Positions 22,101 to 30,516 of a DNA stretch of 55,099 nt are shown here, piece by piece. Both the position numbers and the translations under genes were made by a program. Under the pieces are notes generated by a model that saw only the letters and a list, made by a program, of their open reading frames with translations, was not told where the DNA came from and made no database searches. The stretch's first letter is position 1, and each line of letters starts with the position of its first letter. The stretch lies in assembly GCA_958448515.1 (NCBI GenBank), contig CAUDEF010000013.1, forward strand, positions 1 to 55,099. The letters run 5' to 3'. The DNA comes from an uncultured Phascolarctobacterium sp. (GTDB taxonomy: Bacteria; Bacillota; Negativicutes; Acidaminococcales; Acidaminococcaceae).

Positions 22101-22617
22101 AACCGTCAAAGAAGTTTACAAACGGTACGCGGCCTTTAATTGCGGACAAATGCGCAACAGCAGCCAGATCCATAACTTCCTGTACACTGCCTTCAGCCAG
22201 CAGAGCAAAGCCGGTCTGACGGGCAGCCATAACGTCCTGGTGATCGCCAAAAATAGACAGAGAGCTGGTAGCCAGAGCGCGGGCAGATACATGGAATACA
22301 GCCGGCAAAAGTTCGCCTGCCATTTTATACATATTAGGAATCATCAGCAGTAAGCCCTGAGATGCGGTATAAGTGGTAGTAAGCGCACCGGACTGCAAAG
22401 AGCCATGTACGGCACCTGCAGCGCCTGCTTCAGACTGCATTTCCAGCAATTTTACGGATTGACCGAAAATGTTCTTTTTGCCCTGAGCAGACCACTCATC
22501 AACAACCTCCGCCATCGGAGAGGACGGAGTTATAGGGTAAATTGCGGCAACATCAGTAAAAGCATAAGACACGTATGCGGCAGCGGTATTGCCGTCCATA
22601 GTTTTCATTTTGACCAT
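19105..22617 (-). CDS. nifJ: Pyruvate:ferredoxin (flavodoxin) oxidoreductase
   Basis: 1170 residues, the one-chain PFOR with fused domains: N-terminal pyrimidine-binding domain (MDGNTAAAYVSYAFTDVAAI), gamma domain, two ferredoxin-type [4Fe-4S] clusters (CIQCNQCAFVCP near residue 690, CTGCGNCAQVCP near 740), and the TPP domain (GACAGCGETPYAKL, ATGCTSIWG, GDGWAYDIGYGG near 960). It converts pyruvate and CoA to acetyl-CoA, CO2 and reduced ferredoxin. With serine dehydratase in the same window it completes a serine-to-acetyl-CoA route. Single gene with its own terminator; the usual start MKTMDGN is three codons inside the annotated start. Confidence 0.97.
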   Translation of the reverse strand: MVKMKTMDGNTAAAYVSYAFTDVAAIYPITPSSPMAEVVDEWSAQGKKNIFGQSVKLLEMQSEAGAAGAVHGSLQSGALTTTYTASQGLLLMIPNMYKMAGELLPAVFHVSARALATSSLSIFGDHQDVMAARQTGFALLAEGSVQEVMDLAAVAHLSAIKGRVPFVNFFDGFRTSHEIQKIETLDYADLAKLVDMDAVSAFRKRGLNPDNPVIRGTAQNPDIYFQTREAVNSYYDALPEIVEGYMGEINKLTGRNYQLFNYYGAEDAENIIITMGSSTETVRTVVEKLNAEGQKVGVLCVHLYRPFSVKHFMNAIPASVKRIAVLDRTKEPGAFGEPLYLDVRAAFYASDRSPLIIGGRYGLGSKDLIPADIVAVFANLAAAEPKNNFTISITDDVTNTSLPVAGDYDVTPAGTKACKFWGLGSDGTVGANKSAIKIIGDYTDMYAQGYFSYDSKKSGGVTVSHLRFGHTPIMAPYLINAADFVAVHNQSYVYNYDVTAGLKKGGTFLLNCTWTADELEEHLPGQIKRYIAKNDIKFYIIDAVKIAQEIGLGGRINMIMQSAFFKLADIIPVEDAVKYLKEAVEHSYGKKGQSVVDMNNAAIDQGINAIVPVAVPEAWAEAEDSHAAAATGNAFIDNVLVPMNRLEGDKLPVSTFTGEHADGTFPSGTAAYEKRGIAIDVPEWQIDTCIQCNQCAFVCPHAAIRPVLMTEEEAAKAPAALPSKDAIGAKGLKFAITVSPLDCTGCGNCAQVCPAPKGKALVMKPLATQVSKTENWNYAMKEVAPKANPMNKNTVKGIQFEQPLLEFSGACAGCGETPYAKLITQLVGDRMMIANATGCTSIWGASAPSMPYTKNCAGHGPSWANSLFEDNAEYGLGMYLGVKQSRERVAEMAEEMLAGQLPGDLQEALTAWLENMNVSEGTRERADALVAVLEKYKGECAKCAALYEEKQFFVKRSHWIFGGDGWAYDIGYGGLDHVLASGENINVMVFDTEVYSNTGGQSSKSTPTAAIAKFAASGKKTKKKDLGMMAMSYGYVYVAQIAMGADKNQTLKAIAEAEAYEGPSLIIAYAPCINHGLKVGMGCSQLEAKRAVEAGYWANYRYNPTLKEQGKNPFTLDSKEPTADFREFLMGEVRYSSLKKLFPETAEALFEKTEADAKERLNNYKKLAEQ

Positions 22618-22889
22618 TGGATCCCCTTCTTTCCAATAAATATATTCACTCCACGAGAGATTTAAGCCTCAACGTTTCATAGTTCAAGTATATACTATTT
22701 AGCGTTCTTTGTAAAACAAAAGCAGCCGTGAATACAATATATAGCAAATAATTCACAAAATTACGAAATCTTGCGATAAGTAATTTTTGCAAAAAGCTCT
22801 TTAATTTAATTTTGATGAGAGTATAATAAAAATCAGATTTGTGTTTTATGTTTTTTAAGATAATTTTTGGGGTAGGGCTTTGAATTTAC

Positions 22890-23350
22890 TTTGTGCTTTT
22901 TCTTTTATGTTACTGCATATGTCTATTCTTTTTGAAAAAAGAATAGACGAAGAAAAACTTTTTCTCTGTCTCGTGCAGCCTCTCGCGGATGTTGTGAGCC
23001 TACGCATTCCGCGCCCGGTTGAAACCGTGCCGGGCGCTATCTTACTTTAGCATAATATTTTGCCGGCTCACCCACCGTCTTCGGCAGAATGTACGCAATT
23101 TCAAATCAAAAATATGAGCGATGTTTTAATAAGTTCGTTTAAAGTTCGTACTTGTTGCCAAAGACGGTAGACACGCCGGGAAAATCCTTGAAAATACTAC
23201 ATCAGTTCCCGGCAACGATTTTAACCGGGAACTGTTTGGATAGGCGTGTAATATCCGCTTTGGCTTCTCGCAGTGAAAGAAGCCTTTTCTTGATTCGTTC
23301 TTTTGGGCACAAAAGAATGAATATGTGCAGTAACATACAAAAGCACGCAT
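22890..23350. repeat. Long imperfect palindromic element containing intergenic repeat copy B
   Basis: The left end (22891-22960) and the complement of the right end (23280-23350) align: GTGCTTTT, ATGTTACTGCA(T/C)AT, ATTCTTTT..AAAAGAA and AAGAAAA occur in the same order. Between 22921 and 23110 lies the second copy of the repeat seen at 14440-14660. Within 23155-23260 another hairpin pair is visible (GTTCCCGG with CCGGGAAC). No transposase is present. The layout resembles a non-autonomous (MITE-like) element or a large structured RNA, filling most of the 22618-23410 gap. Confidence 0.6.
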
Positions 23351-23410
23351 ACAGAAAATACAAAGATGAACTCCCCTCAACCTCACCCCATAACTCACCT
23401 GGAGGTCCCT

Positions 23411-24079
23411 ATGAAAAAGCGCATTATTTATTCCTGTGTAACCCTCAAAAAAGAACTTGAATCCATTATAAAAAGTACCGGCTTTGACGGCGAAGTACAT
23501 TTTCTGCCGCCCAGACTGCACAGCAGCCCGCCCACCATGCACCAAACTCTGCAAGGCTATATTGACGCCAATAAAGATGCTGACGAAATTATCATCTGTG
23601 TTTCCGGCTGCGGCAAAAGCACAGTAGGCTTAAAAGCCACCACTGCCCCACTTGTTCTGCCCCGCACCATGGACTGCATTGACATCCTGCTCTCCGGCAG
23701 CGGCGCTCCCCGCCCCGAAGGCGCCATCTTTTTAACCGACGGCTGGATGAACTTTATGAAGGAATCTGCCCTTGACCACGAAAAGCTGATTAAGGAAAAA
23801 GGCTACGAGCAGGCTAAAGAAACACTCTGCAAAATTTATCGCGGCTTTACTGATTTTTATATTATCGACACCCACACCTACGATACAACTCCTGTCAAAG
23901 AATATATCATGCCGCTGGCAGAAATGCTGGGCGGCACATTAAATTACATTGACGGCAAATATCAGGTGCTGCATAAAATCATCAGCGGCAGCTACGACCA
24001 TGACGTTATCTGCCTGCCGCAAGGCGCAACCCTTGATATTAAAGAATTTGACGGTCTGCGTCCTGCAACAATTAAATAG
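23411..24079 (+). CDS. DUF1638 domain-containing protein
   Basis: 222 residues: KRIIYSCVTLKKELESII, CVSGCGKSTVGLKATTAPLV, LVLPRTMDCIDILLSGSG, GWMNFMKESALDHEKL, then YIIDTHTYDTTPVKEYI. This is the DUF1638 pattern, with conserved Cys in SCVT, SGCGKS and DCIDILLG-like positions. DUF1638 proteins are often next to corrinoid methyltransferases; none is seen here, so the role is unknown. GGAGGT precedes the ATG at 23411 and the gene ends in a terminator that is duplicated on the far side of the CRISPR locus. Confidence 0.85.
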   Translation: MKKRIIYSCVTLKKELESIIKSTGFDGEVHFLPPRLHSSPPTMHQTLQGYIDANKDADEIIICVSGCGKSTVGLKATTAPLVLPRTMDCIDILLSGSGAPRPEGAIFLTDGWMNFMKESALDHEKLIKEKGYEQAKETLCKIYRGFTDFYIIDTHTYDTTPVKEYIMPLAEMLGGTLNYIDGKYQVLHKIISGSYDHDVICLPQGATLDIKEFDGLRPATIK

Positions 24080-24091
24080 CCTTTAAACAGC

Positions 24092-24134
24092 AAAAGACAC
24101 CTGCCCAGATAAACGAGCAGGCGTCTTATTTTTT
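24092..24134. terminator. Terminator of DUF1638, left copy of the CRISPR-flanking repeat
   Basis: AAGACACCTGC and GCAGGCGTCTT pair around CCAGATAAACGA, followed by a T-run. The 42 bases match 30475-30516 at all but about three positions. The last T-run merges into the degenerate terminal CRISPR repeat. Confidence 0.8.
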
Positions 24135-25876
24135 TAGATTCATCAATATCCAACAGAGTACTAAAACGGATTAAGCAGTAATTGCTACCAACAAATGTAT
24201 AAGTTCATCAATATCCAACAGAGTACTAAAACCGGCTGCATCACCTACTGCTGTCAAGGTTGGTATAAGTTCATCAATATCCAACAGAGTACTAAAACCC
24301 TGGTTAGCAAAAGGTCTGTCAACTGCAAGTATAAGTTCATCAATATCCAACAGAGTACTAAAACTTGAGGGAGTTCTACCAAAAACTAAGGTAGTATAAG
24401 TTCATCAATATCCAACAGAGTACTAAAACTGCCCATAGAAGTGTTTTCGTTCATGTCATGTATAAGTTCGTCAATATCCAACAGAGTACTAAAACAAATT
24501 ACTTTTAAGTGATTTTTTCGGTTAGTATAAGTTCATCAATATCCAACAGAGTACTAAAACCGAATATAAGACAAATTCTATAAAATCTAGGTATAAGTTC
24601 ATCAATATCCAACAGAGTACTAAAACGTCTAAGCACCAGACAGTCCGCAATAAAAAGTATAAGTTCATCAATATCCAACAGAGTACTAAAACAATCTCCA
24701 TAAACGTAGTATTCAGCTTCAGTATAAGTTCATCAATATCCAACAGAGTACTAAAACGACGGATTTCTGTTAAGGTGTTATTTTATTGTATAAGTTCATC
24801 AATATCCAACAGAGTACTAAAACTGCAGAGGGAGAATTATATACTTACCCTATGTATAAGTTCATCAATATCCAACAGAGTACTAAAACTTTCAATGTAA
24901 GAATACTGCTGAGGACTTAGTATAAGTTCATCAATATCCAACAGAGTACTAAAACCGGTTGTAGATTTAGGAATACCAAGATTATGTATAAGTTCATCAA
25001 TATCCAACAGAGTACCAAAACTAGTAACAACAGGAGCGTCATTACCAAACGGTATAAGTTCATCAATATCCAACAGAGTACTAAAACAATTATTGCCAAA
25101 TTGTGCTAAGCTGTTAAGTATAAGTTCATCAATATCCAACAGAGTACTAAAACGATATTCAGGACGCTGCAACCTAAAATCTGGTATAAGTTCATCAATA
25201 TCCAACAGAGTACTAAAACATTCACCTGAACAATAATAACGAATATCAGTATAAGTTCATCAATATCCAACAGAGTACTAAAACCAACCATAACAGAAGC
25301 ATTGCTGCCAGCAGTATAAGTTCATCAATATCCAACAGAGTACTAAAACAAATGTCCAATCATACCAATTGGTTTTTCCAGTATAAGTTCATCAATATCC
25401 AACAGAGTACTAAAACTCTTATGATTAACATAAGCGAAAGCAGATGTATAAGTTCATCAATATCCAACAGAGTACTAAAACAGTTGGTGAAACTTATTCT
25501 CTTTTCAGACGGTATAAGTTCATCAATATCCAACAGAGTACTAAAACATCGTCCTCTATCTTTAATACCTCTATATGTATAAGTTCATCAATATCCAACA
25601 GAGTACTAAAACTACCTTTCCAACCATGACTTCTGTTAAAAGTATAAGTTCATCAATATCCAACAGAGTACTAAAACCTGGCATGAAAGCACTTAAAGAC
25701 TATAACGAGTATAAGTTCATCAATATCCAACAGAGTACTAAAACATGCTTTGGCAAACTTACGGTAGCTTATAGGTATAAGTTCATCAATATCCAACAGA
25801 GTACTAAAACGGCAAAACAAGATCAAATATCGTCCTTTTAGTATAAGTTCATCAATATCCAACAGAGTACTAAAAC
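24132..25876 (-). CRISPR. Type II-C CRISPR array, 27 repeats and 26 spacers
   Basis: Repeat unit of 36 bases, crRNA sense (minus strand) starting GTTTTAGTACTCTGTTGG and ending GATGAACTTATAC; spacers are 29-31 bases, period about 66. The leftmost repeat (24132-24167) is degenerate at its 3' end, marking the old, leader-distal side. Other variants are a T-to-C change at about 25014 and an A-to-G at about 24470. The newest end abuts cas2 with only 27 bases between. Repeat 3' ends (CTTATAC) resemble a -10, so repeat-borne promoters, as in other II-C systems, are possible. I saw no spacer matching this window by eye. Confidence 0.98.
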
Positions 25877-25903
25877 CTTAACTTTAGTTTAAGATAATTT
25901 CGC

Positions 25904-26227
25904 TTATATTTCAAGTATATCCTTAGGCTCCAGCAGGTTTTCGCTGGGAGTTTTATCCCCCAGCATCACAATCATACCTGCATATTGTTTTTCTGTTACC
26001 TGCAGAACCCTGACAGAGCCAACAGGAGGCAGAATAAATTTTACCCGGTTAATATATTTACGGGCATCATCATAATTTCTGGTAATCCGGCTGTATACAG
26101 AAAACTGCACCATATCAAAACCCATTTTCAAAAGATCTTTTCTGAAATGCTGATAATTGCGTTTATCTTCGGCAGTAGTCGTTGGCAAGTCAAACATCAC
26201 AATAACACGCATAAATCTATTTACCAT
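25904..26227 (-). CDS. cas2: CRISPR-associated endonuclease Cas2
   Basis: 107 residues from ATG 26227: MRVIVMFDLPTTTAEDKRNY, then FRKDLLKMGFDMVQFSVYSR. The ferredoxin-like fold with the conserved Asp (MFDLP) and VYSR motif is typical. It overlaps the cas1 end by 11 bases; the longer upstream frame is a shadow inside cas1. With Cas1 it inserts new spacers into the array that follows immediately. Confidence 0.96.
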   Translation of the reverse strand: MVNRFMRVIVMFDLPTTTAEDKRNYQHFRKDLLKMGFDMVQFSVYSRITRNYDDARKYINRVKFILPPVGSVRVLQVTEKQYAGMIVMLGDKTPSENLLEPKDILEI

Positions 26228-27116
26228 AATCTGCTCCAATAAGCGGCAGCAGCAGCTTATTAGCATCGTTGTTATCAACGGCGGTACCAATACTGGCTAT
26301 ATATTTATCCACAGCATTAAATACTTTCATCTTTTTTCCTGCCAGCAGTACTTCCGTATTTAAAATATTTGCCAAGCCAGTTTTATTGCTTTTGGAAAGC
26401 TCTTCTGCCAACTCATCATTATTCTGCCACACCCAAATATCTGCCAAAGGACGCAAAGGTTCCATAAAATCATCTGCCAGATTAAAAGCATTTGTTTCAC
26501 TGATATGATGAATACCAATTGCGCAGTTATAGCCATAGGCACACAGGCTGCGTGCCACAGCCGAGCGGATTATGGCATAACCAAAATTTAAAGCTTTATT
26601 GCGGATATCATCAGCAAAGCGCATAAAGTCAGGCCCATAAAAATTTTTGAAAAACATTTTAGCAGCGATAGCCTCTCTGTTACCGCAGTCTCCGGGCAGT
26701 ACTTCATCTGCCAGCTGGCGCATTCTGTTTTCTGTGGCTGTAATACAGCCAGCCATCATTAAAGCCTGCTTCTGGTTATAAATTTTAGCACGGATAATCC
26801 TTTGCCACAGCAGATTTTTAAAACTATCCGTCATTGCCAGCTGTTTTTTTAACATTCCATAAGGCCGATAATGAGTATTTAACCCCATAATATTACAGGC
26901 AGGCAAATGACTGCCGTCACAGATAAGGGTATTTACATTGTTCTCTGCCAGCTTATTTAAAGCATGGGCAGAAAACAATGTATGGATATTATCAATAATT
27001 ATCGTCTGCAAATCCTCAAGAGGTACTTTAACTGTTTCTTCACCGGTAACAACTACCAGCCAGTTGTCTTTCACAGTTATTTTTTCTCCGCCAGTAACAT
27101 AAAGGGTACGGAACAC
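26217..27116 (-). CDS. cas1: CRISPR-associated endonuclease Cas1 (type II)
   Basis: 299 residues: RTLYVTGGEKITVKDNWLVV, then VPLEDLQTIIIDNIHTLFSA. Catalytic regions are visible in NREAIAAKMFFKNFYG (Glu), GIHHISETNAFNLADDFMEP (His, Glu, Asp). It overlaps cas9 by 40 bases, so its start lies within the cas9 3' end, and cas2 overlaps its own end; the three are translationally coupled. It is the integrase subunit of spacer acquisition. Confidence 0.97.
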   Translation of the reverse strand: MFRTLYVTGGEKITVKDNWLVVVTGEETVKVPLEDLQTIIIDNIHTLFSAHALNKLAENNVNTLICDGSHLPACNIMGLNTHYRPYGMLKKQLAMTDSFKNLLWQRIIRAKIYNQKQALMMAGCITATENRMRQLADEVLPGDCGNREAIAAKMFFKNFYGPDFMRFADDIRNKALNFGYAIIRSAVARSLCAYGYNCAIGIHHISETNAFNLADDFMEPLRPLADIWVWQNNDELAEELSKSNKTGLANILNTEVLLAGKKMKVFNAVDKYIASIGTAVDNNDANKLLLPLIGADYGK

Positions 27117-30100
27117 TTAATCTCACCGCCTTTATGACCTAAAATATCAATATTGTATTTTTTGACAGTATCTTTTTTACCTATAATACAGTCTTTTCTA
27201 TCATTACTATTATTACTGTAACAATACAAAGTTGCTCTATTAATAACATGTACACTTCTATAATAACCAGCAAATTTCAGCTTGCCCTTACCGTCAAAAA
27301 CTTCTATATAATCATTGGCAAAAAGGTACATTTTATGCTGTTTGTAGTCCTCCGGATAAGGATATTTTAAATACAGCTTTTTACCACGCTTTGTTAAATC
27401 TGCATATCTGATGCCGCGCAGATTATTTTTGCCCTCAGTTGTCTCATAAAGTTCAATACAGTAATATTTGCTGGCAGTCAAAATATTTTCATTGCCTAAA
27501 GTATCAATTTTTGCCAGTGAGCTTTCCTTGCGCTTACTTTTCTTTACAGGATTATCGTCAGTAATCTTGCCCTGGAATTTTTTATTCTGCTTATAAGAAA
27601 CCAGAGGCATTTGCAGCTGAGACGCAAAATCTGCATCATTTCTGTAAAAATCTGCCATGTTAGCCCTAAACTGCTGCTCATCTACCTGCTGATAATACTC
27701 CATACTGTTATCCGTCAGACGTATATCAGCTTCCAGACGCAGCTGCTCAATTCTGGCAGGAATTTTGCCTTTGGCTGTCAGCAGTCTGCGTGCATAATCT
27801 GCGTTAAAGCCATAATATTTCTGCATTTTGCGTACTGCCCGTTCAAGATAATCGTTATATTCATAGCTTTCCTGTTTGTGATGCTCACGATAAATCTTAT
27901 TCAGCTTCATATTATCACTGACAATTTCTACATAGGCAGGTGTCAGATTGGCAATTACAAGAGCATCTGCCGCATGGTGCAGGTTATTGCTTCTGTCTTT
28001 ATCATCTGCGCCCCAGCTTTTTTCATTCAGCCAGCGTCTGCGCATTTTGGACGTAATGGCACCTTTAACAGCATAAACATGTTTCTTTTTATTTTCATTG
28101 GCAAATTTAAGATTAGCACTAAGATAATTTACTATATAGCGTGTAATATAACGGGTATCATTAATATTACGTGATTTCCACTCTGCCAAAAGTTCAGTAT
28201 CATATACGTTTTTCAGCATCAGATACTGATATTTGCGGGCAGATATTTTGCCTTTCTGCAAAAGCAGATTAACATTTTTCAGGAAAGTATCTCTTCTGTC
28301 ACCGGTAAGGTACTGCAAGGGTACCTGCTGTCTTTTTTCCTGTCTGTTAGCCCCCATATTTACCAGTGCTTTATTATGGAGAGTATCATCCAGAATAAGT
28401 GAAAAAGGTACTATATGGTCAATATCATAATTTCTGCTTAACACATCATTTTCGGCAATTCTTTCTCCGCTGTACAGGTCTATACCGCCCTGCTGCTGCC
28501 ACAGTCTGTAACGGGTAATATCTCCCTCTTTTACTTCTCCTTCTTTGCGCAGGTCAAGCTCAACTATTTTATCAGCTATTTTCTGACGTTCCTTTTCATT
28601 ATCCCGCATCAATTTGGTCAGCTTCATGCGCTCTGTTGCGCTGCGTCCCAAATCGTCTGCAACTTCTATATTAATATAGTCAGGCGAGCCATATTTTCTG
28701 ATAATGGCATTAATAACTTTTCTTGTTTCATTAATAGCTTTAAAAACAACTACATTTTTAGTTATTTCTTCATCATATTTTAAAGTCAGCGGAGGCAAAA
28801 GCAGCTGTTTTTCAATGTCCTGCATTCCTGCTGCCCGCTCTTTTAAACGGCGAGCCTGAAAATTACCGTAGGTTTCTCCGTTTTTAAAGGCAGTAATTGC
28901 TTCCAGCATATATTTTTCGCAAACACTGGCAGTACCGCCAAATTTTTTGCGCAGCATAGCTTCCTGCAATTCTTTGTTCCAGCCTGCTTTGGCAAGAGCA
29001 TTTTTTCTGCGTCGGGGCGTAATATTTTCAGAAAGTATTTTGCACAGTTCATGCAGTCTGGATGGATGCTCCAAATCAAACTGATTTTCTGCTATCAGCC
29101 TGCCATAATCATAACCGCAGGCCTCTAAAGTACTTTTAAGCAGTTTTACAGTTTTTACTGTATCAGGCAGTTTTACTTCCAGCTTGCCCGGCTTACGCAT
29201 TTCCAGACTGTATTTTTTCAGAATCTTTTTCAGATCGCTTTCTGTCATTGCTCCGTTAACAAGGGCGGTTTTGATAATTTCATCAGCAGTTTCTTCCGGC
29301 AGAGCAATTTCACCTGTTTGTGTATTAACAAAGCTCATCTGTGACAAACAGTTAATCAGGGCATAAGTATCAGCAATAATGGTGCTTCTGAAAGCTCTGT
29401 CTTCTGTTTTATAAAACATACATTTTCCCAAAGTATCCAAAAATCCCATGTATCTGCGGCTGCTGTCCTCTTTATCGCCGGGGCCATCTTCAAAATCTCT
29501 TTGGGCAAAGATAATTTTGTCACATAAAAATTCAATATTTTTCTCAGTCAGCTGCGCATAAAACTCCTGCTGTTTATGCAAAATATCCAGCAGTTCCTGA
29601 CGCACATACTCGCGCTTAATTAAAACATAGCGCTCATCACCGGCATGATTATGATAATCATTAAAGGCAGTTGCTGTATTAAACAGTTTATCATGGAGCA
29701 GCATATCCGCTACGCTTTTATATTCACCCTCATGGAAGTATTTTTCAAAGTCGCTTAACCCTGTTTTTATCTTGCCTGCATCTTTATCATTGCTGTCATC
29801 TTCATAAAATTCACGATATCCCCTGTTATTGCAAATATGAATAAGGCAGTCAGCAATTTCCTCTGCCGTCAATTTTTCTGTCAGACCTTTAACCCTTGTT
29901 TGCAGTACAAACTGATTACCGTTGGTTTCCTGCCATATCTGCAGGCTTCTTCTGTCTATCAGTCCAATTTTCTGCAAAAAATTTTTAACTCTGTCTTTTC
30001 TGTGTTTGCGTCTTCTGATAAGGCGGCGTACAGAACGGTATCCTCTGCGCTCCTGACACAGACTTGCTTTTCTGTCTGCTGTTTCACCTGAGTCGAACAA

Positions 30101-30223
30101 TCTTGCCCCCAATGTTTCAATGCGGGAATCATTTTCGTTAGTCCACGAAAGTACTGTAAAACCAACAGAGCCAACACCTATATCAAGCCCAATACCATAT
30201 TTTCTTTCCATCATCTTCACCAT
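27077..30223 (-). CDS. cas9: RNA-guided endonuclease Cas9 (type II-C)
   Basis: 1048 residues, the compact II-C size. RuvC-I Asp in GIGLDIGVGSVG (residue 14), arginine-rich bridge helix (RRLIRRRKHRKDRVKN, about 66-81), RuvC-II Glu in INIEVADD (about 520), HNH His in YDIDHIVPFS (about 600) with a downstream Asn, and RuvC-III LHHAADALVIA (about 748). All catalytic residues are kept, so it should be active. The start could instead be the ATG at 30214 or 30211, for which GGTGA is better placed. No cas4 or csn2 is present. A tracrRNA is encoded divergently from a promoter just 14 bases beyond the start. Confidence 0.98.
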   Translation of the reverse strand: MVKMMERKYGIGLDIGVGSVGFTVLSWTNENDSRIETLGARLFDSGETADRKASLCQERRGYRSVRRLIRRRKHRKDRVKNFLQKIGLIDRRSLQIWQETNGNQFVLQTRVKGLTEKLTAEEIADCLIHICNNRGYREFYEDDSNDKDAGKIKTGLSDFEKYFHEGEYKSVADMLLHDKLFNTATAFNDYHNHAGDERYVLIKREYVRQELLDILHKQQEFYAQLTEKNIEFLCDKIIFAQRDFEDGPGDKEDSSRRYMGFLDTLGKCMFYKTEDRAFRSTIIADTYALINCLSQMSFVNTQTGEIALPEETADEIIKTALVNGAMTESDLKKILKKYSLEMRKPGKLEVKLPDTVKTVKLLKSTLEACGYDYGRLIAENQFDLEHPSRLHELCKILSENITPRRRKNALAKAGWNKELQEAMLRKKFGGTASVCEKYMLEAITAFKNGETYGNFQARRLKERAAGMQDIEKQLLLPPLTLKYDEEITKNVVVFKAINETRKVINAIIRKYGSPDYINIEVADDLGRSATERMKLTKLMRDNEKERQKIADKIVELDLRKEGEVKEGDITRYRLWQQQGGIDLYSGERIAENDVLSRNYDIDHIVPFSLILDDTLHNKALVNMGANRQEKRQQVPLQYLTGDRRDTFLKNVNLLLQKGKISARKYQYLMLKNVYDTELLAEWKSRNINDTRYITRYIVNYLSANLKFANENKKKHVYAVKGAITSKMRRRWLNEKSWGADDKDRSNNLHHAADALVIANLTPAYVEIVSDNMKLNKIYREHHKQESYEYNDYLERAVRKMQKYYGFNADYARRLLTAKGKIPARIEQLRLEADIRLTDNSMEYYQQVDEQQFRANMADFYRNDADFASQLQMPLVSYKQNKKFQGKITDDNPVKKSKRKESSLAKIDTLGNENILTASKYYCIELYETTEGKNNLRGIRYADLTKRGKKLYLKYPYPEDYKQHKMYLFANDYIEVFDGKGKLKFAGYYRSVHVINRATLYCYSNNSNDRKDCIIGKKDTVKKYNIDILGHKGGEIKCSVPFMLLAEKK

Positions 30224-30236
30224 CCAGTTATATTTA

Positions 30237-30265
30237 TTGACACGCTTATCTCAGAATGTTAGAAT
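30237..30265 (+). promoter_or_regulatory. Consensus promoter of the tracrRNA
   Basis: TTGACA (30237-30242), 17-base spacer, TAGAAT (30260-30265) on the plus strand. It is one of the strongest matches in the window and lies directly upstream of cas9 on the other strand, so the two transcripts are divergent. Confidence 0.8.
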
Positions 30266-30295
30266 AAAAATGTAATTAGAGTTATTGTTGTGTAG

Positions 30296-30315
30296 GTTCA
30301 TCAATATCCAACAGA
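30296..30315 (+). repeat. Perfect solitary anti-repeat upstream of the tracrRNA anti-repeat
   Basis: GTTCATCAATATCCAACAGA is identical to bases 7-26 of the array repeat (plus-strand sense), without the bulge that characterises the functional anti-repeat at 30339. A copy of ATTTATTGACA lies both before the tracr promoter and between the two anti-repeats (30320-30330), so a local tandem duplication is likely. Confidence 0.75.
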
Positions 30316-30430
30316 TACCATTTATTGACAACTTTATAGGTTCATCAATATCCAGCAATAGTTTCTAAGATAAGGCCTTATGTGCCGTAGGGTATAGCGG
30401 TATCCCGAATAATTCCGCTCGTTTGACTGT

Positions 30431-30465
30431 AACAGCCGTTGCTTTGTGCAGCGGCTTTTTTATTT
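30431..30465 (+). terminator. tracrRNA terminator
   Basis: AGCCGTTGC and GCAGCGGC pair around TTTGT, followed by six T. Confidence 0.85.
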
Positions 30466-30474
30466 TCCTTTACC

Positions 30475-30516
30475 AAAAGACACCTGCCCAAATAAACGAG
30501 CAGGTGTCTTAATTTT
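30475..30516. terminator. Terminator of uspA, right copy of the CRISPR-flanking repeat
   Basis: AAGACACCTGC and GCAGGTGTCTT pair around CCAAATAAACGA. The sequence nearly duplicates 24092-24134. On the minus strand it terminates the usp gene at 30517. The two copies bracket the whole CRISPR-Cas locus. Confidence 0.8.

Larger units (their letters stand above)
30272..30465 (+). ncRNA. tracrRNA with two tandem anti-repeats
   Basis: The functional anti-repeat (30339-30370) pairs with the crRNA repeat: GGTTCATCAATATCCAGC, then a bulge and TTTCTAAGATAAGG. The tail (GGCCTTATGTGCCGTAGGG and following) resembles II-C tracrRNA nexus sequence, and a GCCGTTGC/GCAGCGGC hairpin with T-run ends it at about 30465. 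A second anti-repeat copy lies upstream at 30296-30315 within the same predicted transcript, matching the repeat perfectly over 20 bases. The start is predicted from the promoter; processing is unknown. Confidence 0.85.

Noticed and set aside
22618..22860. A Rex (NADH-sensing) operator in the PFOR upstream region
   Set aside because: Only one half-site-like TTGTGAA is seen, without the second TTCACAA arm at the right distance.
23126..23554. A 142-residue minus-strand frame and a 102-residue plus-strand frame over the palindromic element
   Set aside because: Neither has a ribosome-binding site or family resemblance; both run through hairpins and into the DUF1638 gene.
24522..25862. Several ORFs of 60-120 residues across the CRISPR array with repeated MDIDELI or YKFINIQQSTK motifs
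   Set aside because: They are translations of the 36-base repeats; the motif recurs with each repeat and no ribosome-binding sites are present.
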